A stretch of DNA of 64,000 nucleotides from Heterodera schachtii (taxonomy: Eukaryota; Nematoda; Chromadorea; Rhabditida; Heteroderidae): positions 90,000 to 153,999 of the forward strand of contig SIJG01000193.1 in NCBI GenBank assembly GCA_023374025.1, given 5' to 3'. Below, one piece after another: positions 22,092-31,392 of this stretch (its first letter is position 1; every line of letters starts with the position of its first letter). A model generated the notes under the pieces. That model was not told where the DNA came from. It searched no databases and saw only the letters and a list, made by a program, of their open reading frames with translations. The position numbers and the translations under genes were made by a program.

Positions 22092-24963
22092 CTTTAAAAA
22101 ATTATATTGGTGATTGTGCTTGAAATTGAACCCACTGCTTCAAGTTTTCGCGGGAAAGAAGACCATTTTGTGCTACCAAAAGATCAGTTGCGCACTAAAT
22201 ACCTTATTTTTTAAAAATAATAAGCTTATTAAATCTTACTTTTTGCATTTTTTTCTTAACGACTGCCGTGTCTAGTTTTCGAAGGACTTCATGCTGCAGA
22301 TCCCCGCAAAGGTCTCTTCCTCTTGCACTCAATTCTTCCAATTTTTTCTTGCTTTTTGGAAGAAATTTTTCTGGTGGTTTCGAGTAATATTTGATTTTTC
22401 TTTTCTTTTTGTCTACAAACTGGTTGAACTAAAAAATGATTTTTAAGGGTCACAGATTAATTTCAACAAAAATAAATTAAAACACCATTTAATGATTTAA
22501 TAATTATATTTCATTATTTTACTTCAAAATAAAAATTTACAATCAAAACATCATATTTTTGTTATTGCCCTTTATCTGAACCATCCGATTTTCACTTTTT
22601 GTGAATCACCCAAATTTGCACTTTTTGTGAATATATTAACCATGCCGAAAATTTATTTTCAACGGATTATGCAAATGCCGCATTTTCCATAAGATCATGT
22701 TCCCTTATTTAATTTATATATTTTAGTATTATTTTTTGTATTAAGGTTTACGTAGATCATTGCCATTTTGTTCAACTTCGCCCGATCGGGAAGTGATGGC
22801 ATCGCGTCGTTGTACTCCATGTATTCGCCAATCTCTCCAGCTGTAATAATTTTTATTGCATTAAAGAAGTATTTCAAGTGATTTTAGTTTAATAAACTTT
22901 ATGACTACTACAATCTTATATTAAGGTAAATTTTATAATCCTTCCTTTGAAGCGATAAACTCACCCAACACGCAAATTAGCATTTGTCGAAATTGCTCTT
23001 GGGTGTAGGAAGGTCGGTGCTCTGTTCCACACGCACCGGTTTTTCCTCCGTTTGTGACATCGGCATCTTCGTCACGCAAATATACCTGTTTGTTTTCAAT
23101 GTTATGAAGCTAAAAAAGGAGGGCCCCAAGTGTCTAAGTTGTTTCGTAGGAAATTTTGTTGATCGGAGCACATGCTAGTTGGTAAAAAAATTGGAACGAC
23201 TTTTCGCAAAAAATTAGGTGCTCTACTAAACACAAAATTTCTTATTGATACCACACGGACACCTGAGGACCTTCCTTTGTAAGTATAAAGATTACATAAT
23301 TCACTGGGTCTGCCTGATCAAAAACGAAATGGCAGGCAGCGTGGGCACATTCGTGGTGTGCCGTACGTCTCCTGCCTTCTATACGCCATTCAGGGAGCTA
23401 AATTGGTTTTTTAAATTTTCCCAAGTTTTTCAAGCTGATTAGACAAGGGACTTCGCTTCCAATGAAATATCATGTCTTTTTTAGACCAAAAATGCGAAAT
23501 TCTTAAATTTGAATTTACGACTTTTTGTTCAAATTTGGGTCCGGAGTTTGAAATTGGCCGAAATAGATGCCGGATTCGTGATCAACGACCCCGAAAACCC
23601 ATGGAAAATTTTTTATCGCACAAAATTTTTTAATTTTTTTCCAAAAAAAGGGGGGACAAAATACAGAATTAGCTTAATACTTATAAAGGCCCTAGGCTCT
23701 AAAATCTCCTAGATGGAACATTCTGTGTTTAGATCGAAAGAATAAATGATTAAAAAATTAATTTTTTTTTCTCAATTTGTTTACACGTATTAAATCTTAT
23801 AAGTAAGTAAATTAAAGCCAAAAATTCCTAAATTTACTCTTCCACTTGTAGCAAAGTTTATTCCCGCCGTCTCATGAAGTCCGCCAAAACTGATATGGGT
23901 ATATTGGGCAAACTGCATTCCCCATTGTGACTGAGTCATGTTCACTGCCAAGCTGTCATCCTCTTCCGCATTCTGTTTTGTGCGTAGCTCGAGACTGTCC
24001 GTTGACACCTGATGGAAAATGATTTCATTGAATTGACCATTAAGGGATATGAATAAACTTATTTTCATAATCATTTATTCCCTTTTTGGCGCCTTTTTGA
24101 TTTTTCCATGATTTTGAAAATTTAATCTTAGTTCTTTTTGTTAATTGGGGCCAGAATGCTTTTCCACTATTACTTTTTTCTTTGTCCTGTAAATCCAACA
24201 TTCTTGGTATCATTCTTACAAAAAGCCAAAAGATTTTTATGCTCCTAGAAAAATCAAAAGTAAAAATTTCAAAATTTCGTTATTTTCATGTATAACTTTT
24301 TCGGTAATTGTCTAATTACGAAGCAATACTTAGAAAGAGCTTCTAAACGTGTTAAGCTTTCGAATGATACCAAAAATGTTGGGTTTGGATGACAAAGAAA
24401 AAAGTTATAGAAAGTTATAATGGAAAAGCATGCTGGGGTCCAAACGTGCCGGCCCAATCGTGTCGGCCCAACTGAGGTAAACCGGCAGGTAGACAAATAA
24501 CTTTAAGAAATCTGTTAATAAATTATAGAGATCAGGTTTGTATGAAAATCCCATATTTTGCAAGTTAACTTGGCACAAGACCAAAAAGTTCCTCGGGTGT
24601 CATTTAATGTTTTCATATTTTTCTAGTTGGTTTATATTTCCATATTTTGGCACATATTTTGGCTTTTTAAGCAAATAATCACCAAATTTTTAGTCGAATT
24701 TCTTTAAAAATTTAGGATATGGGTGAAGCTTTTAATTTTATGGAAAATTCTCAATGTTTTATTATTTTTTCAACAGATTCAAACAGAAAAATTTTGAAAT
24801 AAGTCCTTGGCACTGAAATATGAAAAGAGAAAGAAAAAACGATATGGACCCTGATTTTAACTACCCGTTTCACATTGACAGCACACTCCTCGGTTGCATT
24901 ACACAGTGACTGGAACTCCTCTGTTTGCAGCAGCTGCAATTTCTCCACCAAATGGCCCTCGTG
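20131..24963 (-). CDS. M41 (FtsH/AFG3-like) zinc-peptidase gene without visible AAA domain
   Basis: Ten minus-strand exons join in frame with GT-AG introns: 24865-24963, 23838-24008, 23263-23397, 22965-23085, 22752-22840, 22240-22428, 22136-22194, 22001-22091, 20486-20609 and 20131-20267 (stop). They encode about 404 residues. Exon 3 holds THE M41 signature as TAHHECAHAACHF, with zinc-binding HECAH at residues 105-109 (HEAGH in FtsH/AFG3). Next come DQADPVNYV, like the family's HADPLLKV, and a QFRQMLICVLAGEIGEY block like the LLGGR-AEE helix. A candidate third zinc ligand is Asp194 in LPDRAKLNK. The C-terminal helices (RENLKHI region) follow. The 90 residues before the domain show no Walker A or B, unlike normal family members of 600-800 residues. 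A Ser/Pro/Gln-rich tail (exons 8-10) follows. Every splice phase matches. The true N-terminus is not fixed. By family it would be a membrane-linked mitochondrial protease; whether this form is active is unknown. Confidence 0.72.
20778..21770. mobile_element. hAT-type MITE in intron of the M41-like gene
   Basis: Inverted ends TAGGGCTCCAATTTTTAG and AAATTAGAGCCCTA are flanked by ATTATAAA and ATCATAAA (8 bp, one mismatch). The element lies in the 1391-base intron between exons 8 and 9. Its interior has the AGGGGTGTATTTTT motif shared with the MITEs at 28675 and 60384, a CACGGTCACG-rich patch (21148-21275), and an unrelated-looking GC-richer piece (21425-21550) that may be captured sequence. Confidence 0.8.
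23465..23580 (+). repeat. dispersed repeat (GACTTTTTGTTCGAA family)
   Basis: A stretch of the form GACCAAAAATGCGAAAT, then ACTTTTTGTTCAAATTTGGG, then ATTCGTGATCA. Related stretches are at 33885-34015, 37600-37715, 37440-37560 (inverted) and in both arms of the foldback at 17825-18811. Here it lies in the intron between exons 2 and 3 of the M41-like gene. Confidence 0.7.
24147..24441. mobile_element. intronic foldback (inverted repeat) element
   Basis: The arm at 24147-24215 pairs with 24370-24441 (GGGGCCAGAATGCTTTTCCA opposite TGGAAAAGCATGCTGGGGTC). It lies in the 856-base intron between exons 1 and 2 of the M41-like gene, so the pre-mRNA can form a ~70-bp duplex there. Fragments of similar arms are at 19130-19190 and 37150-37230. 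Confidence 0.75.
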
Positions 24964-25144
24964 CTTAAATTTCGGGAGGACTGGTTAATTTAAAGCAGGC
25001 CGCCCCCCAAACCTAGTGCGGCCAAAAAAAAAACTTGCGTAAATTTCTCAACTTATAATTATTAGCTATTTAAAATATAATTTTCGGAGTTATTATAGTC
25101 TACCACCCACAAAAAATGAATAAAATTATTTTTTTTTATTTTAC

Positions 25145-25172
25145 GGCATTTAATTTCATCCTCCGTGGGGTT
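25145..25172 (-). CDS. possible first exon of the M41-like gene
   Basis: A TTTTAAG acceptor is followed 13 bases later by ATG at 25159, and a GTAAAA donor follows 5 codons on. The phase fits exon 24865-24963 and would give a start of MKLNA-HEGHLVEKL. In a nematode the acceptor could be a trans-splice site. The exon is very short, so this remains a guess; an upstream start is also possible. Confidence 0.3.
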
Positions 25173-25590
25173 CTTAAAACATTAACGAAAAAAAAAACAT
25201 GTAGAAAAAATATTCTTTAGAATCTCCAAGAAAAAGAAAAGAATATTTTTTAATTTTTTTCTGAAATTAGGCAACTTTTTCGGGAAAAAAATCACAGTTA
25301 TGCCCGATTATCCCTTATTCCGCGCCCTCTCTCACTCTCCCACTCTCTCTTCATCTCTCACTTGCTGTTCAACACTCAGCAGCAGTAGAATGAAGAACAG
25401 CAACATAAAGCGAATAATATATTTCACTTAAATAATGTTGAAATATTTTAAATTTAATAATTTCGCTTTTAAGTCAACTCATAATTTCCAGCACAAAGAT
25501 TGTTTAGATAATAAGCCAAATTTAGTTGAATGATTTAAGTTTTTCATCAGTGATGTTATTTAATAAAAATTTTCAGTGGCACCGCTGTCA
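25160..25590. other. no gene seen; CT-rich patch
   Basis: AT-rich except for a CT-rich tract at 25325-25360 (CTCTCTCACTCTCCCAC), similar in character to 54655-54725. It lies just upstream (minus-strand sense) of the M41-like gene, where a promoter would be expected, but I see no defined core element. Confidence 0.35.
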
Positions 25591-25597
25591 TTAGCGT

Positions 25598-26860
25598 ATA
25601 AAAAAGAGCCGGGCAATTACGTGAAATGAGAAAAAAGGAGGGGGGGGGGGGGGTGTCGGAATGTGTTGCCAATGGTGACAGGCACTGGCACTTAATAAAA
25701 ACATTAGCGGCGGAGTTACGGCGGCAGCATTTTTTAGGTCCATGGGAAGCAATTAATGGGATGAAGCAACAGTAGAAAAAAGAGAAAAGAGTGAGGTGAG
25801 GGGAGAGACGGGGCGGGGAAGGGAGAAAAAAGAGAAAAGAGTGAGGTGAGGGGAGAGACGGGGCGGGGAGGAGAGAAAAAGAGAAAAGAGTGAGGTGAGG
25901 GGAGAGACGGGGCGGGGAGGGGAGAAAAAAGAGAAAAGAGTGAGGTGAGGGGTGAGACGGGGCGGGGAGGAGAGAAAAAGAGTGAGGTGAGGGGAGAGAC
26001 GGGGCGGAGAGGGGAGAAAAAAAGAAAAGTAAGCATTTTCATCGTCATTGGGCTGCTAATTACGATAAGTCAGGAATAATCACTAAAAATTGACTAAAAT
26101 GTCACAAAAAAAAGTCAAAAAGGTGCAAAAAAAAAGCATAAAAATACTGCCGATATTTTTAAACATATAAAAAGTACAAAATAAGCATAAAAAGCCGAAG
26201 AATCTCCAAAATTGGTGCGAAAATGGGCACGAATAAGCAAAACGATCAAAAATAAATAAATAAATGTTTTTGTGTAATTTTTAATAGTAAAAAGGGATAA
26301 TAAATGAATAGGAAAATGGTAAAATTAAAAAATGATTATTAAGGAAAATTAAGTTCAATTGACTTTTCAATTTTCCAATTTTCAGTTTCAATTTTCAAAT
26401 TATGCGAATGAAGAAAAATGGGTCTGAAAATTTTTAAAAATTAAAATAATTTCAATTTTTTGATTGTTTTAAACTGTGAGTAAGGACGGCATTCTAACAT
26501 TTTATTTCAAAGGCTTCAATAATCAAATATTTCCTGTACAATTTCTTTCCACCACAAACTGTCAGTGGAAAAACGCTGTGCTGGACAACATTTCCATGAC
26601 ATGACATTCAAATGAAGTCAAGTTCCTTACCATTAAAATATTGTTTTTGTTTTTTCTATCTAATAGTTTTTTAATCTTTTAAATAATTTTATTCCTAATT
26701 TGCTTTTTCCCCGGCTGTGCCATCGCACCGCCGAACCTCTCTAAAACCGTGGGCTTTCGTAAAAATTTTCCCATCTTTACCAGTGCTTTTTCGATTTTGG
26801 CCGAAAATTTCAAATTTTTATCCCATTTTTTTCTTTAAATAGTTTTTTGTACCGCCAGCC
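25598..26860 (+). repeat. composite repeat with minisatellite, copy A
   Basis: Begins at AAAAAAGAGCCGG and has a GTGTCGGAATGTGTTGCCAA stretch, a minisatellite (25779-26030) and then the AT-rich 3' part shared with 13031, 32933 and 38946. Copies B-E follow in the same orientation. A poly-G run lies at 25640-25653. No transposase or reverse transcriptase is visible; it is probably a non-autonomous element of unknown class. Confidence 0.85.
25779..26030 (+). repeat. ~49-bp minisatellite, about 5 units (copy A)
   Basis: Unit of the form GAGTGAGGTGAGGGGAGAGA, then CGGGGCGGGG, then a GAAAAAGAGAAAA spacer. Unit length varies by a few bases, mostly in the A run. All minus-strand frames are open by composition, which explains the Pro/Ser/Leu-rich ORF here. 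Confidence 0.9.
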
Positions 26861-28150
26861 CCAAAATTTTTCTTTTTTTCAAATTGGTTTTGTTATTTAG
26901 ATTTTTGGAGATTTTTTAAAATTAATTTTATATTTTTCTAGATTTCTAAAATCCCGCAATCACGCACGTGATCTTCCTAATTGTAAATGCGGGATTTATC
27001 CCTGCGGGAACCCGTCCCGCAAATTAAAACGAAAATACACACCTACGAATCAACCCCAATGAAAAATTTTCTCAAAAAAGCATCTCCAAATTATTATTAA
27101 AATATTTAAATATTAATGAATTGAAAAAGCAAAATGCAAAGTATCCTGTTAATTTTAAATAGACAATTAATTAATGAATTAATTAATTGACCGTTTTATT
27201 TGTGGAAAAGAGAAAATAAAGTAAATTTCAATGGCAACTGCTTCTACTTTTTTCATTAGAAAAAGCAGAGAATAAATTCTTCCCAGGTCAGAGAGCGCCG
27301 GCGGGCAAGGCACATTTTTGTACAATTAATAATTGGGCCTTAAAATTTTTTCTGCGACTTTTGATCGCACCGCCGATCTTTCGATTCTTCATTATATTTT
27401 AAATGATATAATTTATCACAGGAACATTTGTTAAAGATAGATTAGGCAGAACAATTAAAGGTGTTAAACGGTGGGCAAATAAAAGGCATCGTTTTTTGCA
27501 ATGATAAATTAAATTATAATAACTGGTAATTTTGACAATTTTTTATAGTTATCATAAAGAAATTTCTTAAAACTCAAGAAAAAAAAGCAGAATTCATAAG
27601 CCTAAGAAATGCAATATTAATCAAAATGTCCAATCAAATCGAAATCAATAAAAGTGCCGTTCCCTACTTCACACACAGGACGAGAATTTTCGGCAATTTT
27701 GGTTGGTTTTCTGTGGTGAATCACTATTTAAATTATTTACATAGACAGTCGACATTTAGCGAGACCTCTCTCCAACCCTCGGACCCCTTCAAACAATCTT
27801 GTCCGACCTCCCACCCCATTTAATTTTTAAAATCAAAAATTCTTGTCAATAAAATAAATAAATTATTTTATAGATGAATTTTTGAGAAATTTTTCATTTC
27901 TTAGGGGTGTATTTTTGAGTATTTTTCCTTTTTATTACATTTGTGTTAACAAATTTTTGCAAAACGCCAAAATAATTGAAAATAGTTTTTTTTCAAAAAT
28001 TTTTAGTTTTTAGGTGCTAAAAATAAAAATTAGAAAATATTGCTAAAACTCGAAAAGTAGCTTACAAAAACAGAAAAAACATGTTTTCGTGCGTTTCATG
28101 CTATAGGGGAGCTCAGGGAAAAATAGTGAAAAAAAACTATAAATTGGAGC
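26861..28150. other. no supported gene
   Basis: Mixed AT-rich sequence with a MITE-like GC patch at 26950-27020 (GCGGGATTTATCCCTGCGGG). A GC-richer minus-strand stretch at 27720-27825 has an ATG-initiated frame of about 28 codons, but no consistent exon partner. The end (27880-28150) is a hAT-MITE remnant finishing at TTGGAGCCCTA. Confidence 0.45.
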
Positions 28151-28154
28151 CCTA

Positions 28155-28674
28155 GTCATTAACGTGTAAAAAAGAGCCGGCCAATTACATGAAATGAGAA
28201 AAAGGGAGGGCGAGTGTCGGAATGTGTTGCCAATGGTGACAGGCACTGGCACTTAATAAAAACATTAGCGGCGGAGTTACGGCGGCAGCATTTTTTATGT
28301 CCATGGGGAGCAATTAATGGGATGAAGCAACAGTAGAAAAAAGAGTGAGGTGGGGGGAGAGACGGGGCGGGGAGGGGAGAAAAAAGAGAAAAGAGTGAGG
28401 TGAGGGGAGAGACGGGGCGGGGAGGAGAGAAAAAGAGTGAGGTGAGGGGAGAGACGGGGCGGGGAGGAGAGAAAAAAGAGAAAAGAGTGAGGTGAGGGGA
28501 GAGACGGGGCGGGGAGGAGAGAAAAAAGAGAAAAGAGTGAGGTGAGGGGAGAGACGGGGGTTGGGAGGGGATAAAAAGAGAAAAAGTCGGTTGCTTATGG
28601 TCGGACCGACTTAAAGAAGAGAGCGAGTGGCAAATAAGCATAGCATATTGCACTAGGCTTCTAATTACAATAAA
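28155..28674 (+). repeat. composite repeat with minisatellite, copy B
   Basis: Same 5' part as copy A, with about 5 minisatellite units at 28338-28590. It is interrupted after ACAATAAA by the hAT MITE at 28675-29213, then continues for about 70 bp (29214-29280) to the next insertion. Confidence 0.85.
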
Positions 28675-29213
28675 TAGAGCTCGCAAAAAAAGGCACCAAA
28701 AATCGCGAAATAGGCACTAAAAGATTGAAAAAAAGGCATGAAAAGGCACGAAAATCCCGTGAAAGGCATGAAAAAAGGCATTTAAAAATTTGTTATTAGA
28801 GATTTTTAGGGTCAAAACACGTAAAACTTAACCAAAAAACTTAATTTGGATCATTTATATTTATAGTTTTTTCGAATAAGGAAAATTTTAAACCTGGAAT
28901 TTTTATCAAGAAAATAAATATATTATTTTGGAGATGAATTTTTGAGAAATTTTTCATTTCATAAGGGTGTATTTTTGAAAAAAAATTCAACTTTTAGGGT
29001 TGTATTTTCTGAAATTTTTTCGGATCAGTTTCTTAGGGGTGTATTTTCCCGATTTTATTGCATTTTTAATGGAATTTTCGGAAAAAACGCCAAAAAAGGC
29101 ATAATAAAATTCAACGTAGAAGCCTCAAACCAAGTAGAAAATGTGTTATTTATGCTTAATATATCGGAACAAGTGCGCAGAAAAAAAGGCATATGCCTCA
29201 AATGCGAACTCTA
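28675..29213. mobile_element. hAT-type MITE inserted in composite repeat B
   Basis: Inverted ends TAGAGCTCGCA and TGCGAACTCTA. The flanks are ACAATAAA (28667-28674) and ACAATAAG (29214-29221). The uninterrupted copies D and E read ACAATAAGTCAG, confirming an 8-bp duplication with one later change. The interior repeats AAAAGGCACNAAAA words and shares the AGGGGTGTATTTT motif with other MITEs here. Confidence 0.88.
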
Positions 29214-29280
29214 ACAATAAGTCAGGAAAATTCACTAAAAAGAAAAGTCAAATAAAAACACATATTAAAAGCTTTAAAAA

Positions 29281-29772
29281 AGGTGCTGTTAGTTTTCGAC
29301 AGTGGTGATCTCGACAGTGATTGATTTCGACACTAAGCTTATTTTTAAAAACTTTCTATTTTTGAAAATTAAAATGATAACACAGGTTTTTTTTATACAT
29401 TGAAGAGGGGTTTGCGATTTTTGAATTCTGATAGAGCCTGCAGATTTGTATCCTGGCACTCAAACCCGGCATAATTAACAGATCTTCGCACTGGTTCGAG
29501 AATCTTATCAGAAAAATTTGTTTGTATTTTTGACTACAGTCCGGCATGAGATATTTCTATAGAAAAAGTGAAAGCGAAATCTTTTGACAAAAATAATCAC
29601 ATAAGTCTTATTTATTATTTACTTCTATTGGAAATTTTATTATGCAATTTGTATGTATATTAATATTAAATTATGTACAATAAATTATAAATGAAATTAA
29701 TTTAAAGTACTGTCGAAATCAACTACTGTCGAAACCAATCACTGTCGAAATCAATTACTGTCGTAAACACCT
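29281..29772. mobile_element. TIR element with tandem-repeat ends (TTTCGACAGT)
   Basis: Left end AGGTG then repeated TCGACAGTGNTTGATTTCGA; right end is the complement with three to four repeats of about 18-19 bp and CACCT. The same architecture, with unrelated sequence, occurs at 37390-37850. No coding capacity. Flanking TTAAAAA occurs on both sides, but a target duplication is not certain. Confidence 0.7.
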
Positions 29773-30225
29773 GGTACGTTAAAAAAAGTGTGAAAAAACA
29801 TTATAAGAAAATCAAACGCCAGTCTTTATTTGTCTCTCAAATTAAAACTTGAAAAACCTCATTTGGAGTCAAAAAACCTTTATAAAAAATCTCGCAAAAA
29901 ACAATTAAAATAATGATATTTTTTCGTGCCAATAATTGCATTTAACATTTTTATCGTAATATATTTTAAAATATTGAACAGAAAAATTCTTCCTTGAAGT
30001 TTATTGCTAGTAATTTCATTGCTCATAAAAAGCAATAATCAACTCCCCTAAAATTTTCAATATAAATATGTTTGTTTATTAAAATGTTTATCATTTTTAT
30101 ATAAAATCTCTTCAAGAAAATTCTTTATTCGACCAAAAATTCTCAATATTTTGAAGTTGATAATGACTTTTTGAATGATTCTTATTAAATGTAATTTTTG
30201 ATTTTGTAACACTATTAATAAAAAA
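29773..30225. other. no gene seen
   Basis: AT-rich sequence of about 450 bp without an ORF, exon-like island or recognisable repeat. Confidence 0.6.
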
Positions 30226-30648
30226 GAAGTAAAAAAGAGCCGGTCGGGCCAATTACATGAAATGAGAAAAAGGGAGGGCGAATGTCGGAATGTGTTGCCA
30301 ATGGTGACAGTCACTGGCACTTAATAAAAACATTAGCGGCGAGGCGCCCATTTTTTAGGTCCATGGGGAGCAATAATGGGATGAAGCAACAGTAGAAAAA
30401 AGAGAAAGAGTGAGGTGAGGGGCGAGACGGGGCGGGGAGGAGAGAAAAAAGAGAAAAGAGTGAGGTGAGGGGAGAGACGGGGCGGGGAGGAGAGAAAAAG
30501 AGAAAAGAGTGAGGTGAGGGGAGAGACGGGGCGGGGAGGGTAGAAAAAGAGAAAAGAGTGAGGTGAGGGGAGGAGACGGGGGCTGGTGGAGGGGAGAAAA
30601 GAGAAAAGAGTGAGGTGATGGAGAGAAGAGTGAGGTGAGTGGAGAGAA
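30226..30648 (+). repeat. composite repeat with minisatellite, copy C
   Basis: 5' part from TAAAAAAGAGCCGG and about 5 minisatellite units at 30395-30645, partly degenerate. It is truncated by the foldback that begins near 30650. Confidence 0.85.
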
Positions 30649-30649
30649 A

Positions 30650-31250
30650 ATTTTAAAAATTCCTGAAAATTTGGAATGGAGACTTAAACTAATTAACTTT
30701 GTTTTTGGGCTTTAGGCCGCGATTAAAAGTAAATTGGTCCCAAACATCGGGGAGTGTGAATGTCGCCTGTTACACACTCAAATTCGGGTGAGAGTGCTAT
30801 TTTGATCTTTAGAAAAAAATTCGGAGACCTGCTTAATCGCGAAAAAATTTGCTTGCAATTCCAAAATTAACAGCCTATTATTATATAAATGCTGAACAGC
30901 AGCTGTACTAAACCCGATTCTCGACATTTTTGGGCATCGGATTTCCGATTTACTTTTCTGAAAATTTTTGGGGCCTAAAATGCTTTTCCTGCTGATGAAC
31001 AGTAGAGCAAGATTTATGTATCTTGGGTTCTTCTCCATCCCGAACAAATTAGGAAAAGAAAATTCAGTGGGCGGGTAGCAAATTCCCCTACAAGTTTTGT
31101 CTGTATGGCTAGAGAAATTTAAAAATGTCGGTGGAAAAATTTCACAGTTCCCCGATGTTTGGGACCAATTTTATTTTAATCACGGCCTAAAAGCCCAAAA
31201 ACAAAGTTTTATTAAGCTAGTCTCCATTCCATCTTTTCAGAATTTTTTTT
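30650..31250. mobile_element. foldback element, ~115-bp arms
   Basis: The left arm (about 30650-30765) and right arm (about 31140-31250) are inverted repeats. The pair CTTTGTTTTTGGGCTTTAGG / CCTAAAAGCCCAAAAACAAAG is clear. No transposase in the ~370-bp interior. Target duplication not identified. Confidence 0.75.
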
Positions 31251-31290
31251 AAATTTTTTTACGAATTTTTTTAAATTTTTTCCCCGAATT

Positions 31291-31389
31291 GTCCGCAAAT
31301 GTCCGTCCGCAAGTGTCCGTCCGCAAATGTCCGTCCGCAAATGTCCGTCCGCAAATGTCCGTCCGCAAGTGTCCGTCCGCAAATGTCCC
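31291..31389 (+). repeat. 14-bp tandem repeat, about 7 units
   Basis: Units of CGTCCGCAAATGTC, some with AAGT instead of AAAT. They sit directly before the minisatellite of composite repeat copy D. Confidence 0.95.
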
Positions 31390-31392
31390 ACT

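Noticed and set aside
22102..22135. Ending the peptidase gene at the TAA at 22102
   Set aside because: Possible as an alternative form, but splicing at the GTGGGT donor (22135) through a 44-base intron gives phase-perfect joins to three further exons, so the longer model is preferred.
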